A stretch of 22,843 nt of DNA. Source: Saccoglossus kowalevskii (lineage: Eukaryota; Hemichordata; Enteropneusta; Harrimaniidae). A program made the position numbers and the translations under genes. Below the pieces are notes generated by a model. The model saw nothing but the letters and a program-made list of their open reading frames with translations, was not told the DNA's origin and did no database searches. Numbering within the stretch: the first letter of the stretch is position 1; every line of letters starts with the position of its first letter. Positions 9,172-18,682 of this stretch are shown piece after piece. Location: assembly GCF_000003605.2 (NCBI RefSeq), contig NW_003105607.1, forward strand, positions 295,880 to 318,722, written 5' to 3'.

Positions 9172-12100
9172 GTAAGTTGGTATATCATTGAGGAACAGTG
9201 GAAGTCCCGATGCCGTTTATTCCGTGACTGCGTTTATTTGTTGGCATTATGCACTGTATTATACAGGTAAAAAAGAGTAGCGTATTGATGATAGTAGAGA
9301 TAAACTGTTATCACACAGTCTGATAGCAAGCCACAATTTGACTCTAGACACAGATCTAAGTTTGAAACAGATTCTGTCGTCTCATTAGTCTCCAGGTAAT
9401 TATAGAATAATTGGTCTATAATTACTAAACTTCGCTATAAAGTACAAAACATTTATATATTGAATGTGAAATTAAACTTTTTGGCTTCTTTGTATATTTT
9501 TTTAAATTAATTTCTGTTGAAATTCAGTGTCATACGAATAAAAAAAGAAATCGGCCACGAGGGCGAACAATTAGTTATTATTGGAATTGAATTCCTATGG
9601 TAGAATCTCCTTGGCAGCAGTTTAGTTTTAACATTGTAGTAATGTGAAATATAATTCTGAATGAATCAAAGCTCGAGTTACGTTTAATTAGTTATGTATC
9701 TTAGCCCATGTGCGTGAAAGACACAAGTAATATCGATTACGGTAAATCACGACTTGATGGTACGTACCCCATTACAGCGTGCATTCTCGTGTGAAAGTCA
9801 ATGGTACCTCTTCGTACCCTGCAGTGCATTTGAAATAGAAATTCTCGCAAATACTGGTAAATTTATTAAGTTTCACCTAATGCCGGTGTCTGTAATGAAA
9901 GAAGATCTGGATAATCCATTGCAAATTTAGCCTATTATGTACATGGCAGTATATGAATTATAGTATAGTAATATTTGGTAATCGCTGTCCTACGTAACGA
10001 ATTGGTAATTGATAACAGTCATAAATGTAAGTGCTAGAAAATCACTAAAATCGATTTGTAAATAAGATATGTATGTAAGACAACAAACCAAGCTGACTGA
10101 CGAGACCTAAGCACTTTGCCTTATTCTGATATTGGCAAAATACAAGTATGTAAAAGGTAAAACAAAATAGAAGCGTTAATTGTTTTATTCGTCGGTATTC
10201 CTTGCTGTTAAGCATTCACGATAGGCGGTTTTATGGAACTCAGGTGCGCTGAGCAAAAAACAATCAGTGACGTTCACAATTTTTGCGCGAAATAGACAAC
10301 AATATGCACCTTCTGACAGTGACGACCTTCGTTCTCTTGCTGTCGAAAGCACCAATAAAGCAATGTGTGACGTCAATTAGTTTGTATCATTTGGCGGGGG
10401 TACGTAGAAAGTGGTTGAGTGTAACCCCGAACACAGCTTACATAGATTTGATGTATATTGCTAATTCAATGCGCCGGAAGTTCATCCGTCATCCATCATA
10501 CGCCCATTCTGTGTAGGAACGCGATACATTAAACTCTCCAACTTTCACTATAAATAAATCCCCTTTCCCGTATAAAACGTTTAATCCTCTTGTTCAGACT
10601 TTTTTATAATGAACGCGTACTGTACGCGGCGCTTTAAAAGTTACGACGTTCCATTAGGCACTACGCTGCGTCCACTGGGGAAATCAATGCATGCGTTACC
10701 GTGACTGGTATTTTTTTAGACGAGACCCATCCCACGTAAAAAAAAACAATGTAAGGCCCGATGCAGTCCCAACTGTGTAATTATAAATGACATCCCTACG
10801 TGTAGCTTAATGGTTGCGTCAGTGACTGTAATGTTAAGTTAATTAATGCACTTGTCAAATTTGGATGTCAAAAATTAAGTGGTGTAAAATTGTAAAATCA
10901 TAGAGGTAGCCGTACGTTACATGGTCACAGGAAGTTTCATGAATTTGTCGATATTGACCTTTAGCCACAACATCCATACGCCCACCCCAGCTGTAGTGAG
11001 TCTTTATGTTACTAACGGTGCAAGCCAACCGTAGACTTACTTTTCTCATCGGAAGACGAATAGATTTGCATTATAATTTTGACGCGATCCGATGCAGAAA
11101 CGCTCACTCTAAAATAGCTACTCCCATATTTCAGGGGATGACGTCATGTAAAGATGCAATTTGTTAATTTTAAATTTTGCAGTAAACAAATGGGTCAACA
11201 TTAATCATTATTTGTTTTCCTTGTTTCCCAAATGCGTTCGAGCATAGACTCTATACAATTTATTGTTCAAGGAAAATGTGGATGTTCACAGGAATGATCT
11301 GTAGCCAGTTCTTGACTAGTGGTGGTGCGTATTAATCGCTGGAAAATACAACTCGTTGATACAAATTGTACATATTTAAGAGTTTCTCGATAAACAAATT
11401 CACATCGAGGTAAATAATTTTTAAAACACCTACACTAATATTGACATTGAACACGAAAAAATAGATTCAAATCAGCGAACCAGTATTGGATTACTGCAAT
11501 ACCCTATAGGCGCACAATTTATGCGCATGCGCAAATGATCTATATTTTTTAGATACTATAAAATTGAATGTTTTGAAATTAGGTTTTATGTGGCAGGTGT
11601 ACGGTTCATTATTAAAATTAAATTTAAAAAAAATACGTATTCTATGTTCCATACCACCCCAACTTACTGATTTGCAATTGGCACTATGCGCAAAACAAAC
11701 AATCAATAAAAACAAACAAAGTAATTATACATCCTTATCGCGAGAGTTCAATAATAATTTGTATTTTCGGGGGAATACGACAAACCCGTCCTCTACAGCA
11801 ATGTAACTACTTTGTGATATGTACTTCAATTTCATATATAATGAAATACCGTGTGTTGTCGCTTTCATTACAGATGAAATTGTATCTGATTTAGAAGATG
11901 TCGTTTTATGCGAACTCGGTGCTGGCAGCTCTACCAAGACAACAATTTTATTGTCGGCCTTGGTGAAAAGAAACACAACAGTGACATTTATTCCTATAGA
12001 TCAGGCTAAAGGTATGAATAGTCGAATACTTTAATGTGGAATTTTAAAGAAGGCATCCGTATTGCTTCGAAAAAGTTGAACCTCATATAATGCTTGAGGT

Positions 12101-15100
12101 ATATCAGTAATGTTTAACTTTCCGTCAGGTTGTATAAAGCGTAGTGTGGTTGCTACACATAATTTACTGTTTGTGGCTTAATTGACAAAATGTATACAAA
12201 TACTTTATATACAATATTTTTAATTATCTTGCAGACTTTTTGGAAGACAGTGTCAAAATATTACTGCAGCGTTTCAACATTGGTTTAGTAGTGAAGCCAT
12301 TCGCCGGGGATTATATTGATGGTTTAAAACATATAAAGGACATTCACCAGAATAAACTTATCATTTGGCTTGGAACTAGTATTAGTAATGTGCCAATGAA
12401 GGATTTGAAGTCAATCCTGGTACACATTAACAAAACAATGGGTACATGAAATGTCAAATTTATTGATAAATATTTATCGATAAATATATTTAAGTTATTT
12501 GGAATATAAAGCTGTGTACTAATCAATATTCAATATTATCATACTGTATAATATATCCCAGTAATCGGTTTGGTTTGAACGTTGAAATGGTGGATTTAGT
12601 TGGGTTGAATCGGGTTGGTGAATATCAATTTGAATATTGCTCGCAGTTTGGTACTCCTGGTCAAACTCACGCTAGAAACTAAATTGTGATTTAAAGGAAA
12701 CATCAACCCAAACAACATAATGACCCCTGTAGAAAAAGCTCTACAAATGTAAGAGAATGCAATTTACATTTTTTTATATCACTTTTCATTCTCTAGATAT
12801 TCAACTTTTCATCAGTATTATGTAGTCAGCCATCTTGATTTTCAAGCAAAGGATTATGGGTAAAGTATGACATCATAGAATCTGTTGTCAGAAATTGGGG
12901 AAATGATTTCATCTATAACTTCAAAAGTTTAACTTCAAATTGGCTGAAATTTTAGAGAGTGGAAGCATGCATGTACTGGGGCCATCCATGTTTATAAAAT
13001 AGTTGTCATGGAAACAGAACTGAAAATATGTATTTTTATGTTTTTCTACCAAATTTTCAAATTTCCTTATATTGCATACAATTTACCAATGTGAGTAGGT
13101 TATACAGGTGATATATCACATGTTGACCACAAAAAGGGGACACAAAAGTGTCATTTTATATTTCACGACTAAAATATCGATTTTTATTTTTTAACGTTTT
13201 TAGCAATATCTTCACTTCATGTGTATTTGTAATATTCTAATTTCCACTACTATAATTATATACATGAGTAATATGCACAACAAAAATTTTAACTAATTCG
13301 CATCAGTATTTCTCATGTTATAGATGAAATAATTTTCTCAATTTTTGACAACAGATTCTATGATGTCATACTTTGCCCATAATCCTTTGCTTGCGAATCA
13401 AGATGGCTGACTACATAATAATGATATAAAGTTGAATATCTAGAGAATGAAAAGTGATATAAAAAAAACTGTAAATTGCATTCTCCTACATTTGTGGACC
13501 TTTTTCTTCAGGGGTCATTATGTTGCTTAGATTGATGTTTTCTTTAATAATACTAAAGTGCCATTTTTAACAATATTAGGATTTGTATCATTAATATTAT
13601 ATGACTTTGTTTCATTATATACCATCCAGCAACGTTTTGAAATATTAAGAAATTATTTCACAATCGAAACCAGTACAAGAAGGACAATTTTTACGATATT
13701 TCGGACACCTTGTTTCTCGAGTCCACTAAATCAGTGAAACCTAGTTAATAACATTTCTTGCCACTTTTATATCGATTAATTACAATGTGCAATATTAAAT
13801 ATGGCACGGTAAGTAAATCGTCAATATCTCTTGATAAGATTGTAAAGTTTACATAGCGCCATTACTGCATATATGTTAAATTTCCAACATTTGAACATTT
13901 CATGTTCTTCCCGCCATTCTGCTAATTGTAAACAACCCCTCCGCTGGTTTCCGCTATGTATACAACCAACTCGAATATGTTGTTAAATTAGCGTAAAATG
14001 GGTTACGAGGTCCGGCCTTATGTCAAAGCAAATGTTCTCCAACGTCAACAAATGTATCATTTTATATTACATCAGGGGGTAGTCTCGTTATATGTACCGT
14101 GCAATGCATGTTTGCTTAAAGTTGAATTCCTACAATTGTATGTTCTGTCGAAAACCTTACAATGACCCCTGTAATCACACTACGAACTCTGGAATCTGTA
14201 AAGTTCACGAGAAACCATGTCCAACTTGCATTCTAGAATTGAATTCAGAAGTACCTCTAAACAACATGTATTCAACATTGATAATGATGATTGATTCAGA
14301 GATTAAATACAGCTTCATTTTAGGATATGTTGCAAAACCAACTGATTATATAACTGTTCATGGTGATCACAATAATCGGTGGTATTCTCCATTTATTACG
14401 AAGTGGGGATGTCATTTATATGTTAACTCAAATACTCGGATGTTTTTTTTGGCCCGCATCCTACATATTACACAACCCCGGGAAAGAATATGTTTCTTGT
14501 TTTATCGTTTGTGTGCTTTAGCAATTGATTTGTTTTATTACAATGTAATTATGAGTGATTTCATTTAAAGGGGACAATGACAGATTATTGGTTGGTATTG
14601 ACATCACGCAAGACAAAGAGGAAGTGGTCACCATGTACAGCCATGTTCAAACATGGGCACCATTCAACTTTAATGTCCTGACCAGATTGAATCGAGAATT
14701 CGGAGCGGATTTTAAACATGCAAACTTCGTTATGTACACAAATTATGTTGTTAGTGATGATAAGGATGGTATTGTCGAAAGCCCGCAGTATGTCCAACAC
14801 GCTCTCAAAAGTACGTGTCAACATCACGTTCGTGTAGGTGAGTAACCGTCGAGCCCGGCCGTTGAGTAACAATCGATAACGTAATGTATACGTGCCAACA
14901 AACGAGAGTCATTTAACTATTTAAATATTCACTACATACATTGATAGATTTTTTAAATCTCCATTAGATTCGATTACAACTATTTTGTTATAGCTATTTA
15001 AGCAAATTACTTTTTATTTGGCGCAATACGTACTCATTTACTTGTAGTAAAGGACTGCTTGAACACAACTTCTGTTTCAATGATTAACGCAAGTTTACCC

Positions 15101-15398
15101 GATCGCACCACTCTCAGTATAATAAACTCACTTCTACATCCATAAGGTCAACAATTCTCAAAATGAGTTATAACACACTGCTCTCTTTGCAGATGATATG
15201 GATGAAATACTCCATTTTGAAGAGGGGGAGTTGTTTTATTGTAATGAGTTAGAGCATCTGAGTTTAAAATGGAACTGGAAACAGTTTGCAGACACAATGA
15301 AGAAAGGAGGATTACACATTGAAAAGACTTGGAGCGACAGTGGAAACAAGTTTGGGTTAGCTCGATTGAGAAAAATAAACTTATTTAATACTATTTAG
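9009..15398 (+). CDS. egtD-like: EgtD-type SAM-dependent amino-acid N-methyltransferase, five coding exons
   Basis: Five exons (9009-9171, 11874-12011, 12235-12441, 14571-14837, 15193-15398) join into 326 residues. Bacterial EgtD is about 320 residues and makes hercynine from histidine with three SAM molecules, the first step to ergothioneine. Seen: PKYVPNWYLYD (14-23) and SPYYHLYRTE (37-46), matching the family N-terminal substrate region with Tyr22 and Tyr39 at the places of EgtD Tyr39 and Tyr56. SAM motif I is ELGAGSSTKT (68-77), the acidic motif GDY is 125-127, and LGTSISN (146-152) has Asn152 at the place of EgtD Asn166. LLVGIDITQD (175-184) and Tyr192 (EgtD Tyr206) follow, then the FNFNVLTRLNREFGADF block (201-217) and the C-terminal HHVRV...FEEGE region. 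The loop carrying Glu282/Ser284 in EgtD is altered and longer. A cytosolic soluble enzyme is expected: I see no signal peptide or membrane span. Family membership is firm; the substrate is not. Confidence 0.93.
9172..11873 (+). other. Intron 1 (2702 bp, phase 1)
   Basis: It runs from GTAAGTTGG to TTTCATTACAG. It has no recognised element. It holds CRE palindromes TGACGTCA at 10368-10375 and 11139-11146 and a 7-bp hairpin, CGCGTAC-T-GTACGCG, at 10614-10628. ORFs at 10185-10516 and 11491-11806 occur on both strands over the same bases and show no family features. Confidence 0.8.
11874..12011 (+). CDS. egtD-like: EgtD-like gene, coding exon 2
   Basis: Residues 55-100. The acceptor is CATTACAG|AT. 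The split codon G|AT restores Asp55, giving the family-like EQNADEI across the junction. It carries SAM-binding motif I (ELGAGSSTKT) and the following FIPIDQAK strand. The donor is AAAG|GTATGA, leaving phase 1. Confidence 0.92.
12012..12234 (+). other. Intron 2 (223 bp, phase 1)
   Basis: GTATGA to TTATCTTGCAG. It is short and AT-rich, with nothing else recognised. Confidence 0.85.
12235..12441 (+). CDS. egtD-like: EgtD-like gene, coding exon 3
   Basis: Residues 101-169. The acceptor is ATCTTGCAG|AC, with split codon G|AC for Asp101. It encodes the acidic GDY motif (125-127, family GDF) and LIIWLGTSISN (142-152), the strand and turn that ends in the substrate-binding Asn of EgtD. The family consensus is closer to GSSIGN, so Gly-to-Ser at 151 is a mild departure. 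The donor is ATGG|GTACAT, phase 1. Confidence 0.92.
12691..13547 (+). mobile_element. TTAA-flanked long palindromic element in intron 3 (857 bp including TTAA)
   Basis: The ends are TTAAAGGAAACATCAA and its near reverse complement TTGATGTTTTCTTTAA. The inverted arms are about 226 bp each (12691-12916 and 13321-13547) and share blocks such as GTAGAATGACC-like termini, ATTCTCTAGATATTCAACTT and GATTATGGGTAAAGTATGAC. A roughly 400-bp centre links them. There is no transposase ORF, so it is a non-autonomous foldback/MITE-type element. It is homologous to 3777-4340, where an empty site shows TTAA targeting. Here TTAA flanks both sides. In the pre-mRNA the arms could pair into a long hairpin. Confidence 0.88.
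14092..14568 (+). CDS. Unplaced 158-codon Cys/His-rich ORF inside intron 3
   Basis: This is the longest non-repetitive ORF that is not an exon. It is in sense orientation and ends just before exon 4. The N-terminal third has eight possible zinc ligands in four pairs: C16-x2-C19, C27-x-H29, C36-x2-H39, C43-x2-C46. This resembles a RING-like cross-brace order, but the spacings are not those of a standard RING. The rest mixes hydrophobic and aromatic segments (YSFILGYVAKPTDY, YSPFITKWGCHLYV) with a hydrophobic tail. A possible acceptor (ATATTACATCAG) lies just upstream of the ATG. It could be an alternative exon, a transposon relic or chance. I do not recognise it. Confidence 0.3.
   Translation: MYRAMHVCLKLNSYNCMFCRKPYNDPCNHTTNSGICKVHEKPCPTCILELNSEVPLNNMYSTLIMMIDSEIKYSFILGYVAKPTDYITVHGDHNNRWYSPFITKWGCHLYVNSNTRMFFLARILHITQPRERICFLFYRLCALAIDLFYYNVIMSDFI
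14571..14837 (+). CDS. egtD-like: EgtD-like gene, coding exon 4
   Basis: Residues 170-258. It encodes GDNDRLLVGIDITQD, Tyr192 (EgtD Tyr206 position), the FNFNVLTRLNREFGADF block and VQHALKSTCQHHVRV (244-258). That last block aligns without gaps, by my memory of the family, with the strand that carries EgtD Met252; the residue here is His246. About seven residues (around 235-243) are extra relative to bacterial EgtD. The donor is GTAG|GTGAGT, a near-perfect consensus, phase 1. Confidence 0.92.
14838..15192 (+). other. Intron 4 (355 bp, phase 1)
   Basis: GTGAGT to CTCTCTTTGCAG, with a strong pyrimidine tract. Nothing else is recognised. Confidence 0.88.
15193..15398 (+). CDS. egtD-like: EgtD-like gene, terminal coding exon 5
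   Basis: Residues 259-326 and the TAG stop. The split codon G|AT gives Asp259. It holds ILHFEEGE (264-271), the lengthened loop LFYCNELEHLS (272-282), then LKWNWKQF (283-290) and TWSDSGNKFGLARL (304-317), the conserved C-terminal strand of the family (bacterial W-T-D-P...F-x-L). A short basic tail, RKINLFNTI, follows. Confidence 0.92.
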
Positions 15399-15437
15399 AA
15401 TTTCTGAATAGCGAAGCTAGAACGCCAGAAGTCATTA

Positions 15438-15443
15438 AATAAA
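15438..15443 (+). terminator. Poly(A) signal AATAAA of the EgtD-like gene
   Basis: A canonical AATAAA starts 40 bases after the stop codon. It is followed by a T/G-rich stretch (TTTTGTAAAGTTAGTGTTTGG) of the kind that promotes cleavage. This implies a very short 3' UTR of roughly 60 bases. A second AATAAA at about 15669 could be an alternative. Confidence 0.6.
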
Positions 15444-16044
15444 ATTTTGTAAAGTTAGTGTTTGGTAGATCGACCAGTGCAATATTGATCATATTTACCA
15501 TTGTTGGAAATATATACTGTATTATTATTCATGTATGCAGCAATCTAGTTTAGGGTATATAGCAATTTCACAAATTATCCGTTCTACCTCAGCGGAAATA
15601 ATGACATGTATTATGTACAGCCACATGAATTTGAAATATAACGCCTTGGACCGTAACTACTAAAGGTGAAATAAACGTCCGTCATTATGGCGCGAGTAGA
15701 TTGTACCAAATGTTTGACTAGTTACTGCATACTTTGGGGGGGGCAACAATAGGGCCAACCCTATTGGCAATAATAATGAGAGCAAGACCAAATCAAGTAT
15801 GCATATTAACACTACTGTATATAAAAAACATACCTTAAAGTTGTTATCAGGTATAAATTGAACATTATTTCGATTACATTTTCATTGATGGTGGGAAATT
15901 CGGCAATTTAAGGGAATACGTATTCAAATATTACCCACATGTCACAGTAAACACTATTCATTAACTCTGTTTCATTCATTCATTCATTAAATTTGAGACA
16001 GACGTTTATTGAAAGCGGATGATTGGTATTAAACACTGGTTTAC
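15444..16044. other. Gene-free 3' flank
   Basis: No gene is seen. It holds a G run at about 15736-15743 and a short (ATTC)n microsatellite at about 15971-15988. Confidence 0.55.
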
Positions 16045-16080
16045 CTATCTAGATTAACACTCGTAAGTTAATCTAGATAG
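16045..16080. repeat. Perfect 14-bp hairpin
   Basis: CTATCTAGATTAAC (16045-16058) and GTTAATCTAGATAG (16067-16080) are exact reverse complements around an 8-base loop. No T run follows. A related fragment, CTAGATTACCACTACGTA, lies about 20 bases downstream. It may be the core of a short palindromic element. Confidence 0.85.
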
Positions 16081-16153
16081 CGTATATAGCGTTCTATTAA
16101 GCTAGATTACCACTACGTATAACACATGGAAACACTGGTATTATATCTAATAA

Positions 16154-16293
16154 TATAAGGTTATGACGATGATACATCAAAGTATGCACGAAGACAGTAC
16201 AGCGGCAGTATCAACCGACCCGCAGCGGAGGTCGAAGCGACAGCGTACTATCTGAGTGCATACTTTGAGGTATCTTCGTAATAACCTTATTAT
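16154..16293. mobile_element. Small palindromic element (about 140 bp)
   Basis: The terminal inverted arms of about 35-40 bp are imperfect: left AAGGTTATGACGATGATACA then TCAAAGTATGCAC; right, in reverse complement, AAGGTTATTACGAAGATACC then TCAAAGTATGCAC. Between them lies a GC-richer centre of about 65 bp. Related ends occur at 1058-1120 and 18499-18535. The target duplication is unclear (TA-rich on both sides). It has no ORF, so it is a MITE-like non-autonomous element. Confidence 0.8.
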
Positions 16294-18258
16294 TATACAT
16301 CTTTTCCTACCAAGGATACATCATGGGAATGCCGAAATCAGCAAACTTCTTTGTATGGAGTCCGGTCAAACCTTTGTGGCAGCCATGTTTGTTTTTATTA
16401 TTAGAAGACGCTTACGCGCGTAATTATTCCATATTTGGAATTAGCATTTCCTAATACGGTAGGGATGAAAATACCCGGAAAATACCGCAAAATTACGGCA
16501 CGCTGTAACGTATGGCGTTACGGTGACAGATGTATAATAATACACTGTACTGTTCACAGTAACAAAAACACTATAGAAAGTAAAAACTATTAAAATGAGT
16601 CTGGTTTTAATTATTTGCAGTCACGCTTCAACAACTACATGTACTTATAACACGATAGTAGTTGACATTTCTATCTATGACATCAAAAAATCTTTAATCA
16701 ATAATTATATTTACTAGTCAGGAAGTGATTTTCTGTCAAAACATAAATTAAAAGCTATATCACAACAGCATGTAGGTGAATAGTACATTTAGTTGTACAT
16801 ATTATGTACGGACTCATGAGGCGTACTACAAGTAATGTTATCCTGTCATGAACTCGCTACCTTGATTCTAACTCAGCAAAGTTGTATTGGTATAAAACGA
16901 CATCAAAATTTGTTTACATTTAACTAGTGAAATGACTTTAAATGCTTCAATTAAACACGTAAGCTTGCAATATCGTGTGTTTCCGAGATGTGAGTGATCC
17001 TTTGTTTTATTTACAACGATTGCTTCGGACTATCATGATTGAAACTAATTCTCGATAAACATCAACGACCCGATAATGTGAACAAATCTTGTGCTATTTA
17101 TCAGTAGTTTCGTTTAATTGTAGTTGTTCATAGTTTTGATCATTGGAAATGAATACATATTCAACATATAACTGCCATAACATGTGTCAAGCAAATAAAA
17201 CGAAAGTAAAAAAAACAATATGAATAGGAAGGAAGGAAGCACCTTATAAATGCACTCGAATTATTTCGAAATGAGGTTAAATCTAATGTATATACATATA
17301 TGTGTATGAACATTCGACTGGATAAATGTCACACTACAAAGAACACATAAAATTTGTATCAATTTATGTAATACTAGCATTTGATATCGAATAAGCGAAA
17401 CAGAACGTAGCCGAATTTGACAAACTTGATATACCTCGATTTGTCACGTTATTAATACCCCCCAAAAACGAACGCTTATTAATTGCGACAGTGGCGCGCG
17501 TGGTCCGTTCGATTATGCAAATTTCGAATATGACACTGGTGGCTATCTTTTTCTTTCTAGCGTCTTTAAACAATAATGAACAACAATAATATAGTTAATA
17601 ACGAAATACCGGAATTTAGATTGTCGTACATCGCAAGCTTCGACATATATGCTCCGATATTATTTGCTTTGTGTTTTCTTTGATAATGTGAAGAGGTCAA
17701 AGGTCAATACTCAATAACTCGAGTGTACAATAACAATCATTATTGTTGCGCTCAGTGCCATAGACTACAGATTAAGGCGTATAATAATACAAGTAATTTT
17801 TAATGTGGCAAGTCTTTGTAAAAATTTATTGAAGAGAATCTACAAGCAAAATGTATTTTAGCTTCAACAGCTTCTAAAGCAATTTATAAAATATAACCCA
17901 AAACTAATATAATAATATTTGTATAAAAATAATTTTTAATTAAAGTTGAGGACGAACGCAGAGTTCAAAAACAATTTTTATTTTTAAATATCTTTTAGAC
18001 CGACAAAAAATCATGACAGGCATTACATTCTATGCTACAATTAACAATTCATTCCTGAAACTTGTATATTTTCTTTAAAATATATTAGTAGATGATAAAA
18101 ATACCAAGAACATTGGAAGAAAGAATAGTGTAAATCACAGACAATGTTTTTGATAGTGTTGTAAAAAAGAATCCAGAGTTAAGTCATTGATATGCATATA
18201 AGATTTTGCTTTGATCTCGTCCACTGTGTCTTCAGACCCACAGCGGTGATAAAACTAA
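16294..18258. other. Gene-free stretch, nothing recognised apart from a DR1-like site
   Basis: AT-rich sequence with small simple repeats (GGAAGGAAGGAAG near 17227, alternating TA near 17289). A 69-codon minus-strand ORF (17364-17573) has no family features. Confidence 0.5.
17694..17706 (+). promoter_or_regulatory. Perfect DR1 nuclear-receptor-type motif
   Basis: AGGTCA-A-AGGTCA is the consensus direct repeat with one-base spacing bound by RXR heterodimers and HNF4-type receptors. Only the motif is seen. No gene or core promoter is recognised beside it, so function is uncertain. Confidence 0.35.
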
Positions 18259-18531
18259 TTAATTATTAGACAGTATAGTATTATTATCATTCTCCAAGTC
18301 AAATAGAGATTGACTGATCATCTTCAGAACACACTCCGGGCACAAGTGAAAGGGTTCAGTGCCCTCGGTTAATGCCACAGCACATCGTGATAATCCGCGA
18401 CGACTCCGTTTTGATTTTAACAAATCCCGATGGCAGACAACAGTGGAAATTCGTTCCAAACTATTGGTGTTATTATGTCGACATTTTCTATATACAATGA
18501 GGTTATTACGAGGATACATCAAAGTATGCAC
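18259..18531 (-). CDS. Unplaced minus-strand Cys-containing ORF or exon
   Basis: It is open for 90 codons. The first 15 or so fall in the end of a MITE-like repeat, so a real exon, if any, would start after a possible acceptor (TTGTATATAG on the minus strand, at about 18488). The remaining part holds GLSRCAVALT and PFHLCPECVLKMISQSLFDL, a C..C-x2-C pattern. It faintly recalls the luminal Cys-rich segment of OSTM1-like proteins, but the spacing differs and I do not assert it. It ends in TAA with no poly(A) signal close by. Confidence 0.22.
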   Translation of the reverse strand: MHTLMYPRNNLIVYRKCRHNNTNSLERISTVVCHRDLLKSKRSRRGLSRCAVALTEGTEPFHLCPECVLKMISQSLFDLENDNNTILSNN

Positions 18532-18535
18532 GAAG
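18499..18535 (+). mobile_element. Single end of the small palindromic element family
   Basis: GAGGTTATTACGAGGATACA then TCAAAGTATGCACGAAGAC matches the left arm of the element at 16154-16293 nearly exactly. The partner arm is not found nearby, so this is a half copy or a deleted element. Confidence 0.7.
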
Positions 18536-18682
18536 ACGGTACAGCTGGAGTAATCTAATGGTCAATTACTTTACATCCACGTGTATTACAAGCCATTTAA
18601 GCCGTCTTTCCCGTTGCAATTGATTGTTTTATTTTGAAACTCGTGTGTTGCTTGTTTATAAGGCGGTTTATAAGGAGAGGAT

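Larger units (their letters stand above)
12442..14570 (+). other. Intron 3 (2129 bp, phase 1)
   Basis: GTACAT to TTCATTTAAAG. It was enlarged by an 857-bp palindromic element (12691-13547). It also contains a long sense ORF (14092-14568) that ends two bases before the acceptor AG. The acceptor has a weak pyrimidine tract, but codon G|GG (Gly170) joins NKTM to GDNDRLLVGID exactly as the family requires. Confidence 0.85.

Noticed and set aside
14585-14872. 95-codon minus-strand ORF
   Set aside because: Antisense shadow of exon 4 of the EgtD-like gene.
9009-15398. Bacterial contamination as the source of the EgtD-like gene
   Set aside because: The gene has four canonical spliceosomal introns with consistent phase, and repeats matching the rest of the window lie inside its introns.
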